This document shows, in pieces, positions 25,816 through 33,391 of a stretch of 64,000 bases of DNA. The DNA is from Ga0077555 sp963741565 (GTDB lineage Bacteria > Pseudomonadota > Alphaproteobacteria > Rhizobiales > Hyphomicrobiaceae), in the NCBI GenBank assembly GCA_963741565.1, contig CAVUIK010000011.1:1-64000 (forward strand). Reading direction: 5' to 3'. The notes beneath the pieces are model-generated. The model saw only the letters and a list, made by a program, of their open reading frames with translations, did not search any database and was not told where the DNA came from. Within the stretch, counting starts at the first letter, position 1; the number at the start of each line of letters is the position of its first letter. The translations under genes and the position numbers were made by a program.

Positions 25816-27195
25816 CTATAGGGCCGGCTTGATGTTCTGATTGTGCCGAAAAAAGTTGGTCGGATCGTATTTGGACTTGAGCTTGGATAATCGCTCGTAG
25901 TTTGCGCCGAGTGCCGTTCGCGCCTTGTCTTCGGCCTCGTCGGCCTCCATGCCGACGTGGTTGAAGTAATGCCCCGATGCCAAGGGCTCGATCCGCGCGG
26001 ACAGCGACCGCGTCCAATCGATGTGCGTCCTATCCTCCGCAGGCGCGGTCCAGATTGACAGAACCATGCACTCGAGTTTTGCGTCCCGATGAGCGAACGC
26101 CGTAGCATCATTTCGAATGCGGCGGGCCGAATTGCCCAGGCACTGAAACGCGATCATCGAGTGCTGCGAAGGTACACTTTCGAAGCCACTCAGGCACTGC
26201 TCTGCCGCTTCTACGATTTGATCCTTGAGTAGGTGTGTCTTGATGTAGTTTCGTCGGTGAGCGGCACACGGCTCATCCAGCAGGCGCTGCAATTTTGTGT
26301 ATCGGATCGGTCCAGTCAGATCGACAATAGGAGTGGCGAATTTTCTGAATGGGTCGACGGCCGTTGTGCCGTCCGCCGCAGCGCCATTGTAGGCGACGAT
26401 AGCACCGATCACTGGCGATCCGTCTGGCGTCTTGAGAATACCCGCAAACGTCACAAGTTCGTCCGGGCAATGCTCGAGATAATCGTTGAAGCCGGCAAAA
26501 ACGGCTCTACCGCTGGAATATGGATATAGGATCATTCCTCCATACATCGCCCCGACTTCGTGCAGTTCGTACTCGAACTCGGTAACAATACCGAAATTTC
26601 CACCCCCACCACGCAATGCCCAGAATAAGTCGGAGTTCTCCTCAGCACTCGCTGTCAACAGCTTGGCGTCGGCGGTGACAATCTTGAACGAGCGGACATT
26701 GTCGCACGTCATCCCATATTTTCCACCGAGCCAGCCGAAACCGCCGCCAAGTGTCAATCCGGCAATCCCGGTATGCGAGATTGCTCCGCCGGGCGTCGCG
26801 AGGCCAAACGCTTGGGTTTGAGCGTCGAAGTCCCCCCAAGTTGTCCCAGGTTCGGCAAATGCGCGCCTGCGAACCGGGTCGACGCGAACGTTCCGCATCG
26901 ACGCACAATCGATCATCAAGCCGCCGTCACACACCGCGAGTCCCGGCATGTTATGTCCGCCGCCCCGAACCGAGACGATGAGCCCCTGCTCACGTCCGAA
27001 GCGCGTTGCAGCGACGACGTCGTCGACACACGAGACCCGCACGATGATGGCGGGCCGCCGATCAACTTGCGCGTTCCAGACTTCGCGCAACTGGTCGAAA
27101 CCCTGTTCTCCCGGCAATACGACTGCGCCTTTGCAGCGATTTCGGAATGCATTGACTGCGGCGGTCGGGAGGGCGGTGTCGTTCTTCAAATCCAT
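25816..27195 (-). CDS. FAD-linked oxidase, berberine-bridge-enzyme type
   Basis: A 459-residue PCMH-type flavoprotein with a C-terminal BBE segment (YDPTNFFRHNQNI). The FAD domain shows SVRGGGHNMPG, whose His normally bears the covalent 8-alpha link, and GLTLGGGFGWLGGKYG. The Cys that makes a second link in bicovalent members is absent (TPGGAISHTG), so a single covalent bond is expected. Such enzymes oxidise sugars, alcohols or alkaloid-like substrates with O2. The DNA is poorer in G+C than its neighbours (30 of 60 bases at 26521-26580) and the gene is isolated, both hints of horizontal gain. Start ATG 27195. Confidence 0.88.
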   Translation of the reverse strand: MDLKNDTALPTAAVNAFRNRCKGAVVLPGEQGFDQLREVWNAQVDRRPAIIVRVSCVDDVVAATRFGREQGLIVSVRGGGHNMPGLAVCDGGLMIDCASMRNVRVDPVRRRAFAEPGTTWGDFDAQTQAFGLATPGGAISHTGIAGLTLGGGFGWLGGKYGMTCDNVRSFKIVTADAKLLTASAEENSDLFWALRGGGGNFGIVTEFEYELHEVGAMYGGMILYPYSSGRAVFAGFNDYLEHCPDELVTFAGILKTPDGSPVIGAIVAYNGAAADGTTAVDPFRKFATPIVDLTGPIRYTKLQRLLDEPCAAHRRNYIKTHLLKDQIVEAAEQCLSGFESVPSQHSMIAFQCLGNSARRIRNDATAFAHRDAKLECMVLSIWTAPAEDRTHIDWTRSLSARIEPLASGHYFNHVGMEADEAEDKARTALGANYERLSKLKSKYDPTNFFRHNQNIKPAL

Positions 27196-27500
27196 GGCTC
27201 ACCTGTATTGGGAAGCTAGATCAAAAAGAATTTCAGTGCACATTGGTCCGTTCGCGCAATAGCCCGAAGTCCGGTTGCGAACGAGTTAGGACGCAGACTA
27301 GATCATGCCTCCCTCGCTCGGACAACACTCGATCCATGAACAGGCCGTAAGGCGTAATCGGCACTTGCCGTATTGTGCCTCGCCACTAGCACCGGTCCCT
27401 ACCCAACCTTCAGGCCTCCCGCAGATCCCCTTTACCACCACTGCCCGGCTTCGCCTATGATCGCCGCGTGTATCAATCAGTGACACCGGGGCACGACAAC
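27196..27500. other. intergenic region with no gene seen
   Basis: About 305 bases between two divergent genes, the FAD oxidase (minus) and the serine hydrolase (plus). No conserved short protein, terminator or strong promoter pair was recognised on either strand. Part of it has mixed base composition, which may mark the edge of the lower-G+C segment containing the oxidase gene. Confidence 0.5.
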
Positions 27501-28673
27501 ATGGCGAACACAAATGAGATCGACGGCGTCCTGAGCCGGGCCGTGGCCGACGGCCGCGTTCCGGGCGTCGTCGCCATGGCGACCGACGGGCGCGACACGA
27601 TCTACGAGGGCGCCTTCGGACAGTGCACACTCGGCGGCAACGTCCCGATGACCACCGATACCGTGTTCTGGATCCACTCGATGACCAAGGCGATCACGGC
27701 CGCCTGTGTCATGCAGCTGGTCGAACTGGGCCGGATTGGCCTCGATGACGATGTCGGGCGCTGGGTACCCGCCCTGGCCAAGCCCCGGGTGCACGAGGGC
27801 TTCGATCGGGAAGGCAAGCCGAAGCTCCGGCCCGCCCGCCATGCCATCACGCTCCGCCTGCTGCTCACACATACGGCAGGCTTCGTCTATGATACCTGGA
27901 ATGAGCGGCAACTGGCCTATGTCCAGCACACCAAGATTCCGCGCGTCGCCACGTTCCAGAAACCCGAGGCTTGCCTGCCACTCGATTTCGAGCCCGGCGA
28001 ACGCTGGGAGTATGGCGTCGGCATCGACTGGGCGGGCAAGGTTTTGGAAGCCATCACGGGCGAAACCCTTGACGCCACCATGCAGAAAACCGTGCTGCAA
28101 CCGCTCGGCATGACATCGACCGGCTATTCGCTGCGCCCCGAGATCCGCGGGCGGCTCGCTGGGGTCCATCAACGCCATCCCGACGGGAGGCTGGAGGCTA
28201 CCTCCTTCGATCCGCCCCAGCGGCCCGAGGATTTTCTCGGCGGCGGGGGACTTTACGGCACGTCAGGAGACTACATCCGCTTCATCCGGATGATGCTGAA
28301 CGGCGGCGCGCTCGACGGCGTACGCGTTTTGAAGCCTGAGACAGTCGCCCTGATGGGCCAGAACCACATCGACGATCTCGAGGCCGGCGTGCTCAAAACC
28401 GCGCGCCCCACGATGTCCTTCGATGCCAACTTCTTCCCTGGCATGAGCCAACGCTGGGGCCTTTCGTTCCTGATCAATACACAGGACGTTCCCGGCCGCC
28501 GTCGGGCGGGCAGCCTCTGCTGGGCCGGCTTGCGGAACACCTATTTCTGGATCGACCCCAAGTCCGGCGTCGGCGGCACCATTATGACGCAGATTCTGCC
28601 GTTCGCGGATCCGACCGCCGTTGGCCTCTATGAGGCCTATGAAAGCGAGGTCTACCGCCTGGCCGCGACTTGA
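27501..28673 (+). CDS. serine hydrolase of the class C beta-lactamase/esterase family
   Basis: A 390-residue cytoplasmic member of the beta-lactamase-like (EstB/PBP4*) family. The nucleophile motif SxxK appears as SMTK in IHSMTKAITAACVM near residue 66; the second motif is in YGVGIDWAGKVLE (Tyr-x-x-like region), and a family-typical HTAGFVYD segment lies between. No signal peptide is present, which argues for an esterase rather than a true beta-lactamase. I start at ATG 27501 (MANTNEIDGVL); the frame extends 11 codons upstream to ATG... at 27468. The natural ester or amide substrate is unknown. Confidence 0.87.
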   Translation: MANTNEIDGVLSRAVADGRVPGVVAMATDGRDTIYEGAFGQCTLGGNVPMTTDTVFWIHSMTKAITAACVMQLVELGRIGLDDDVGRWVPALAKPRVHEGFDREGKPKLRPARHAITLRLLLTHTAGFVYDTWNERQLAYVQHTKIPRVATFQKPEACLPLDFEPGERWEYGVGIDWAGKVLEAITGETLDATMQKTVLQPLGMTSTGYSLRPEIRGRLAGVHQRHPDGRLEATSFDPPQRPEDFLGGGGLYGTSGDYIRFIRMMLNGGALDGVRVLKPETVALMGQNHIDDLEAGVLKTARPTMSFDANFFPGMSQRWGLSFLINTQDVPGRRRAGSLCWAGLRNTYFWIDPKSGVGGTIMTQILPFADPTAVGLYEAYESEVYRLAAT

Positions 28674-28774
28674 GAGCCTGGGTTTCGCCATTCACCCAAC
28701 AACACGCGACACCGCCGCGACCGGCACCGATCTGCTATGATCGCCGCCAAATTGTTTAACGAGGAGCCCTCAGA

Positions 28775-29011
28775 ATGCCGATGGACGCCAAGGAGATCGA
28801 GCGCCTGATCAAGGCGAAGTTTCCAGACGCTACGATCGAGATCAAGGATCTCGCCGGCGACGGCGATCATTACGCCGCCCACGTGATCTCTGCTGCCTTC
28901 AAGGGCAAGACCCGGGTGATGCAGCACAAGATGGTCTATGACGCGCTGGACGGCCGGATGGGCGGCGTATTGCATGCGCTGGCTCTCTCCACCTCCCCGC
29001 CAAAGGATTGA
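28775..29011 (+). CDS. bolA: BolA family protein
   Basis: A 78-residue BolA-fold protein. The helix-turn segment (EIERLIKAKFPDATIEIKDL), the conserved HYAAHVIS with a His that can bind a shared cluster, and the H in RVMQHKMVYDALDG are all in place. BolA proteins form [2Fe-2S]-bridged heterodimers with CGFS monothiol glutaredoxins, and such a gene (grxD) lies 536 bases downstream with one small orphan gene between them. GAGGAG precedes ATG 28775. The role is iron-sulfur trafficking or iron sensing by family knowledge. Confidence 0.93.
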   Translation: MPMDAKEIERLIKAKFPDATIEIKDLAGDGDHYAAHVISAAFKGKTRVMQHKMVYDALDGRMGGVLHALALSTSPPKD

Positions 29012-29026
29012 CCAGGAGCAGAGCCC

Positions 29027-29518
29027 ATGCCCAGTCCGACATGGGATCATATGGCCTATGTCAAACCCGGCCAGACATTTGGTCTGGATTGGCTGGAGAC
29101 ATTCATGCGGTCATTGCCGGATCTTGGCGGTGCGACGGTCCGGCGCGACAATTGCGGCACCTTGTTCGGGATGAGGATGCCGACAATCGCCGATCGCGCC
29201 AAGGCGCGGCTGACGGGGCGGTCGTCTTGGATCGACGATACCGTGCGGCTGTTCGAGACACCGGCGCTGGCTATCGAAAAATCGGGTGTCGTCCTGGTCG
29301 CAAACCATTCGAACCATGGGCACGTGGCGGCAGAAGCGGCAGAGTTGTCAGATAGTGACGGCCTCGACATGACGGGCGTGGTCGCCAGATTCGAGTTCAG
29401 CGGCTTGGACCGGGAACTTGTCCTCGCCGTACCCTATACCCACATCATGAACGCACTTCACGAGACCGGTCACTTCGTCCTATATTCCGATCAAACTGGC
29501 CTATGGGAGCCGATTTAG
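29027..29518 (+). CDS. orphan protein between bolA and grxD
   Basis: A 163-residue protein I do not recognise. It starts at ATG 29027 (MPSPTWDHMAYVKPG), 15 bases after bolA, preceded by AGGAGCAGAG, and ends 29 bases before grxD, so the three genes look like one operon. No signal peptide or membrane helix is evident. The sequence is an alpha/beta mixture with one Cys (RRDNCGTLFGM) and several His (ANHSNHGHVAAEA, ALHETGHFVLY), residues that could bind metal. Its codon use resembles its neighbours. A link to the BolA-Grx4 pathway is suggested by position only. Confidence 0.75.
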   Translation: MPSPTWDHMAYVKPGQTFGLDWLETFMRSLPDLGGATVRRDNCGTLFGMRMPTIADRAKARLTGRSSWIDDTVRLFETPALAIEKSGVVLVANHSNHGHVAAEAAELSDSDGLDMTGVVARFEFSGLDRELVLAVPYTHIMNALHETGHFVLYSDQTGLWEPI

Positions 29519-29547
29519 CGCCCTTCCCCATTCCACTGGAGACCAAC

Positions 29548-29898
29548 ATGAGCCAACAGACCGTCCACGACCACATCCGCAAGCTCGTTTCAGACAACGA
29601 AGTGGTGCTCTTCATGAAGGGCACCAAAAACATGGCGCAGTGCGGCTTCTCGCATCAGGTCGATACGATCCTCCAGCACCTCGGCGTCGACTACAAGCCG
29701 GTGAACGTGCTCGAGAGCATGGAGATTCGCGAAGGCATCAAGGCCTTTACCAACTGGCCGACCATCCCTCAGCTCTACGTCAAGGGCGAGTTCGTCGGCG
29801 GCTGCGACATCATCAAGGAGATGTTCCAGGCCGGCGAGTTGCAAGACCTCCTGGCCGACAAGGGAGTCAAGCACGCCCCCAAGACCATGACGGCCTGA
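29548..29898 (+). CDS. grxD: monothiol glutaredoxin Grx4 type
   Basis: A 116-residue CGFS-type glutaredoxin. The active site reads QCGFSHQV at about residue 34, preceded by EVVLFMKGTKNMA. Glutathione-binding features include WPTIPQLYVKGEFVGGCDI. Such proteins hold a glutathione-ligated [2Fe-2S] cluster, deliver it to client proteins and pair with BolA, whose gene is nearby upstream. ATG 29548 (MSQQTVHDHIRKL) is the family start; the upstream frame to 29503 overlaps the orphan gene. The suf operon at 44-52 kb builds the clusters this protein would carry. Confidence 0.95.
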   Translation: MSQQTVHDHIRKLVSDNEVVLFMKGTKNMAQCGFSHQVDTILQHLGVDYKPVNVLESMEIREGIKAFTNWPTIPQLYVKGEFVGGCDIIKEMFQAGELQDLLADKGVKHAPKTMTA

Positions 29899-29997
29899 GG
29901 CCCGCCATCCCTGCCATCTTCCCGCCGTTTGTCGGCGGCCAATCATGGCGACCGGCCCCGGCGGAGCAATCCGCGGGGCCGAGATGGAGCGGGGAGC

Positions 29998-31092
29998 ATG
30001 CTGAGAAAGACCGACGATGATCGGGAGCCCGAGTCGGTACCGCCGCAGCGGTCGCTCGGTGGCCGGCGCTTCCTCCTGTCGCTTGCCATCATCGGGGCTT
30101 CGATCTCTCTCGCCCTGGGAGTGAGCCTACCTTCGATCAAGCTCACCAAATTTTATTTCTTTTCGACTGAGTATTCGCTGATCACGACCGTTCTCACCCT
30201 TGTGCAACGCAATCAGATTTTTCTCGGCAGCCTCGTCTTCATTTTCTCGATCCTGCTCCCGGTCTTCAAGATCCTCTACCTGATCATGCTGACCACGATG
30301 ACGCCGGAGACGCTGATGCGTCAGTACCGGCGGCTGCGAACGCTCGAATGGCTCGGCAAATGGTCGATGCACGATGTGCTTGTGCTGGCCTTGATGATCT
30401 TCTTCATCAAGAGCCAAGGCATCTATGATGCGACCAGCCTCTCTGGCGTCTACTTCTTTACGCTCGCGGTTGTGTTTATGATTCTTGCCTACGCGTGGCT
30501 CAACATCTTCTCGCTCAATGCGGTGAAGGCGCAGACCGAGCGCATCGAGGCGGCGGCTGCCGCCAGTCGCAGGCCGTCGGCATTGCGCAACTTTCTGCTG
30601 GCGCTGTTCATTCTAACCGCCGCGATCTGCTTTGCCCTTGGCATCATCCTGCCGTCGATCCGCTTCACCACGATCTACGTCTGGACAAACGAGCACTCCA
30701 TCGGCACGATCATCTGGGCGCTCTACACCAACCAGGAGTACTTCCTCTGCGGCGTGATCGCGGTGTTCTCGGTGGTCTTCCCCTTCCTCAAATTGCTCTA
30801 CCTGCTGACGTTGTGCCTCTCGCCGAACGTGTCTTCCGACTTCCGCCAGAAGTCGATCTCTGCGATGGAGTGGCTCGGCCGCTATTCTATGACCGATGTC
30901 ATGGTACTGGCGCTGATCATCTTCTACATGAACTCATCTGGATACACGGAGGCTAAGGTGCTGCCGGGCGTCTACTGCTTCGCGGCCTCCGCCCTGATGA
31001 CGATGTTCGCCTACGGGTGGGCCAATGCCGGTAGCCCGCCACATGTCACTCACCGCGACATGACGGTCGCTAGCTTCCCACTCCGCCAATGA
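29998..31092 (+). CDS. PqiA-like membrane protein with internal tandem duplication
   Basis: A 364-residue multi-helix membrane protein of the paraquat-inducible protein A (PqiA/YebS-like) family. It consists of two similar halves: RRFLLSLAIIGASISLALGVSLP...LLPVFKILYLIML and RNFLLALFILTAAICFALGIILP...VFPFLKLLYLLTL, each with about four helices. The N-terminal Cys-rich zinc segment of many PqiA proteins is missing. In other bacteria PqiA works with MCE-domain PqiB in lipid transport; no MCE gene is present nearby. ATG 29998 follows GGGGAG. The stop overlaps the next gene's start by four bases (ATGA). Confidence 0.85.
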   Translation: MLRKTDDDREPESVPPQRSLGGRRFLLSLAIIGASISLALGVSLPSIKLTKFYFFSTEYSLITTVLTLVQRNQIFLGSLVFIFSILLPVFKILYLIMLTTMTPETLMRQYRRLRTLEWLGKWSMHDVLVLALMIFFIKSQGIYDATSLSGVYFFTLAVVFMILAYAWLNIFSLNAVKAQTERIEAAAAASRRPSALRNFLLALFILTAAICFALGIILPSIRFTTIYVWTNEHSIGTIIWALYTNQEYFLCGVIAVFSVVFPFLKLLYLLTLCLSPNVSSDFRQKSISAMEWLGRYSMTDVMVLALIIFYMNSSGYTEAKVLPGVYCFAASALMTMFAYGWANAGSPPHVTHRDMTVASFPLRQ

Positions 31093-31601
31093 CGCGAGGA
31101 TCGATGTCTCGAGATGGCGACCGTCCCGGTGATGTGCACGTTGTCGGCGCCCCCGACGCCGCGTTGCCCGGCGCGGGGCTGGTCTTCATCGGACATGTGC
31201 GCACCGCCAATCCGGACATTGCCGCAACCCCGAAGAACCCGACAAAGGCCCGCGCAGCGGGTGGCCGGTCTCTGATCGAGATCGCGCCCCCCTTTCGGCT
31301 GGGGCTCGAAGGCCTTGCCGCCTACTCGCACGTCATCGTGCTCTGCTGGCTGCATGCCGCACGTCGCGACCTCATCCAGATCACGCGTCCAGCAGATGCG
31401 AGGCCAAAGGGCGTCTTCGCACTCCGCTCACCCGTGCGTCCCAATCCGATCTCGCTCTCCGTCGTGCGAATCATCACAGTCGACGTCGCTGCCGGCACGA
31501 TCGAGACCGACGCCATCGACCTGCTCGATGGAACACCAATCGTTGATCTCAAGCCCTATCGACCAGGCATTGATGCGATCCCCGATGCCGTCGTACCCTA
31601 A
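31089..31601 (+). CDS. trmO: tRNA (adenine-N6)-methyltransferase TrmO/TsaA family
   Basis: A 170-residue protein of the TsaA/TrmO family, a SAM-dependent enzyme that methylates N6 of t6A37 in tRNA-Thr. Landmarks are GLVFIGHVRT, RSLIEIAPPFRLGLEGLAAYSHVIVLCWLHAA and RPKGVFALRSPVRPNPISLSVVRI, with DLLDGTPIVDLKPYRPGID near the end. The start ATG 31089 overlaps the previous stop; an internal ATG at 31104 is an alternative. Family assignment is firm, but the tRNA target is inferred from E. coli TrmO. Confidence 0.87.
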   Translation: MTRGSMSRDGDRPGDVHVVGAPDAALPGAGLVFIGHVRTANPDIAATPKNPTKARAAGGRSLIEIAPPFRLGLEGLAAYSHVIVLCWLHAARRDLIQITRPADARPKGVFALRSPVRPNPISLSVVRIITVDVAAGTIETDAIDLLDGTPIVDLKPYRPGIDAIPDAVVP

Positions 31602-31638
31602 GGGCGACGACCCTGCCCCCAGCACCTGGAGTATCCCC

Positions 31639-32265
31639 ATGGCCGAACTCGAGATCATTGGCGTCCCCTTCTCGAATTATGTCCGTTCGATCCGCATGCT
31701 CTGCGAAGAGAAAGGCGTCGCCTACAAGCTCACGCCCTCACGCCCGCACACGCCTGAAGTTCTAGCCATTCACCCCGCGGGCCAGATCCCGGCCATGCGC
31801 CACGGCGACGTCACCTTGTTTGAAACCAAGGCCATCGCCACCTACATCGACAAGGCGTTTCCCGGCACGAAGTTCATTCCGGACGACGCCGTCGGCGCAG
31901 CCAAGGTCGAACAATGGGTCTCCTATGGCAATGCCAAGGTCGACAAGTTCATCATGCGCGAGTTTGTCGTGCCCCAGGCCTTCTTCGACAAGGCAAAGGG
32001 CCCGGACATGGCCAAGGCCAATGCCGCGATCCCCGAGATCGAGAAATGCTGCGCAACCATGGAAGCTCAGGTCGCAAAGACCGGGCACCTCGCTGGCACC
32101 AGTCTCAGCTATGCCGACATGCACGTGTTGCCGATGCTGGTCACAATGCAGGCCTTCCCAGCCGGCAAAGAGATCGCACAAAAATATAAGACCCTGATGG
32201 CCTACGTCGGCAAGCTGACGGAGCGGGCCTCCTTCAAGAACACCGCACCCCCACCACGGGCCTGA
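31639..32265 (+). CDS. glutathione S-transferase
   Basis: A 208-residue GST with an N-terminal thioredoxin-like domain (ELEIIGVPFSNYVRSIRML; Ser near residue 12 as likely catalytic residue, and the cis-Pro in AGQIPAM with the following ETKAIATYI glutathione-binding strand) and an all-helical C-terminal domain. It resembles beta/zeta-like bacterial GSTs. ATG 31639 (MAELEIIG) is the start; the long upstream frame overlaps trmO. It may be translationally separate from trmO (37-base gap). Substrate unknown; detoxification or a catabolic isomerase role are the usual options. Confidence 0.9.
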   Translation: MAELEIIGVPFSNYVRSIRMLCEEKGVAYKLTPSRPHTPEVLAIHPAGQIPAMRHGDVTLFETKAIATYIDKAFPGTKFIPDDAVGAAKVEQWVSYGNAKVDKFIMREFVVPQAFFDKAKGPDMAKANAAIPEIEKCCATMEAQVAKTGHLAGTSLSYADMHVLPMLVTMQAFPAGKEIAQKYKTLMAYVGKLTERASFKNTAPPPRA

Positions 32266-32362
32266 TCTGGCGGCCGGCAACAAGTGGGCTGTGGACGCCG
32301 TAAAGGTTTGGCAATGATTTTATCGAATGATGACCCGTCGTTTTTCGTTCGAGGGGTCTGTC

Positions 32363-32671
32363 ATGCGTTTCATTATCGCTTTTGCGGCGGCCATCGCCTT
32401 TGCTTCGGTCGGCACCGCAGCGCCGGCTGAAGCCAAGCGCGGCTTTCGATCGAAAGCCACAACAGGGGCGGTCGCGGCAGGCGCCGCGGCTGTACGGGTC
32501 AACCGCGCCCACAGCAAAAGCCTCGAGCAGGACAAGGACGAGGATGGTGAGACGCCGGTCGTTCAGCGCCGCGCACCGGTCGCTATAGCAGCTCCCATTC
32601 AGATCGTGACCGAGCCGGTCGCGCCGCTGAAGGTCAACGACATCGTGTGCGTTGCAGGTTGCTACAAGTAA
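32363..32671 (+). CDS. small exported protein, unknown function
   Basis: A 102-residue protein with a signal peptide (MRFIIAFAAAIAFASVG, cleavage near PAEAKRG) and a basic, low-complexity mature part with a short acidic patch (LEQDKDEDGE). Two Cys near the C-terminus (DIVCVAGCYK) could form a disulfide. ATG 32363 has GAGGGG upstream. I recognise no family. The stretch 32672-32836 downstream, before the convergent acetyltransferase gene, holds no gene that I can see. Confidence 0.65.
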   Translation: MRFIIAFAAAIAFASVGTAAPAEAKRGFRSKATTGAVAAGAAAVRVNRAHSKSLEQDKDEDGETPVVQRRAPVAIAAPIQIVTEPVAPLKVNDIVCVAGCYK

Positions 32672-32836
32672 CCGGCGCCACTGCGACCGCGTCATCGGCT
32701 CTTGAGATGGATCGGACGGCACGCGCAAGCGTCGCCGGTCGTGTCCTTGTGGACAACAGCTCAAGCCGCCTACCCGTCCTTGCGGACGATCATGATTGTG
32801 AAGCAGCCGCCTCGACGACTTTGGTCGGCCCGCCGC

Positions 32837-33358
32837 TCACAACGTCCGTTCGTAGACAACCATCGGATTGGCGGGGGCTGGAAGCCGTCCAAGCTCGACG
32901 AAACCGCACCGCCTCATCAATGCGTTTAAGCGCAGGTTTTGGTAGCCAACCGTGGCAAGCAGCGCGAACGTAACGCCGTCCTTGCCGGCAACCGCGGCCA
33001 TGGCCTCGACGGCTTCGCTCGCAAGGCCCCGCCGCCAGTACCGTGGCTCCAGAGCGATGAACAATTGCAGGCTGCGCCATCCAATGGCGCGCAGTCGCGC
33101 AGCCGCCGTAACAGGCGGCTTGAGTCCCACGATGCCGATGAGCTCGTCCGTTGCGGCCTCGACGCGCCAGAGCGTCGTGACTGACGCGGCCTCGAGACTC
33201 TCTGCAACCCAAGTGTTGACATAGTCGAGGCGCAGCAAGGCGTCGTCGCAGAGATAGCGACGCACGTCGGGTTGCGACAACAGCGCGACGATTGCCGCCA
33301 CATCACTGGTCCGGACCGGAACGAGCTTCAAGTTTTGCGTGCGGATCGGTCGGGGCAT
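32837..33358 (-). CDS. GNAT family N-acetyltransferase
   Basis: A 173-residue acetyltransferase similar to the RimJ/RimL group. The acetyl-CoA-binding segment is at YWRRGLASEAVEAMAAVA, after the strand LQLFIALEP, and the C-terminal ATVGYQNLRLNALMRRCGFVELGR is characteristic. ATG 33358 (MPRPIRTQNLKL) is used; an in-frame GTG at 33370 adds four residues. The acceptor is unknown, possibly a ribosomal protein N-terminus or small amine. It lies 33 bases downstream of ettA on the same strand. Confidence 0.86.
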   Translation of the reverse strand: MPRPIRTQNLKLVPVRTSDVAAIVALLSQPDVRRYLCDDALLRLDYVNTWVAESLEAASVTTLWRVEAATDELIGIVGLKPPVTAAARLRAIGWRSLQLFIALEPRYWRRGLASEAVEAMAAVAGKDGVTFALLATVGYQNLRLNALMRRCGFVELGRLPAPANPMVVYERTL

Positions 33359-33391
33359 ATCGGACGCCACTGCGAGGGAAACCGATCGCCT

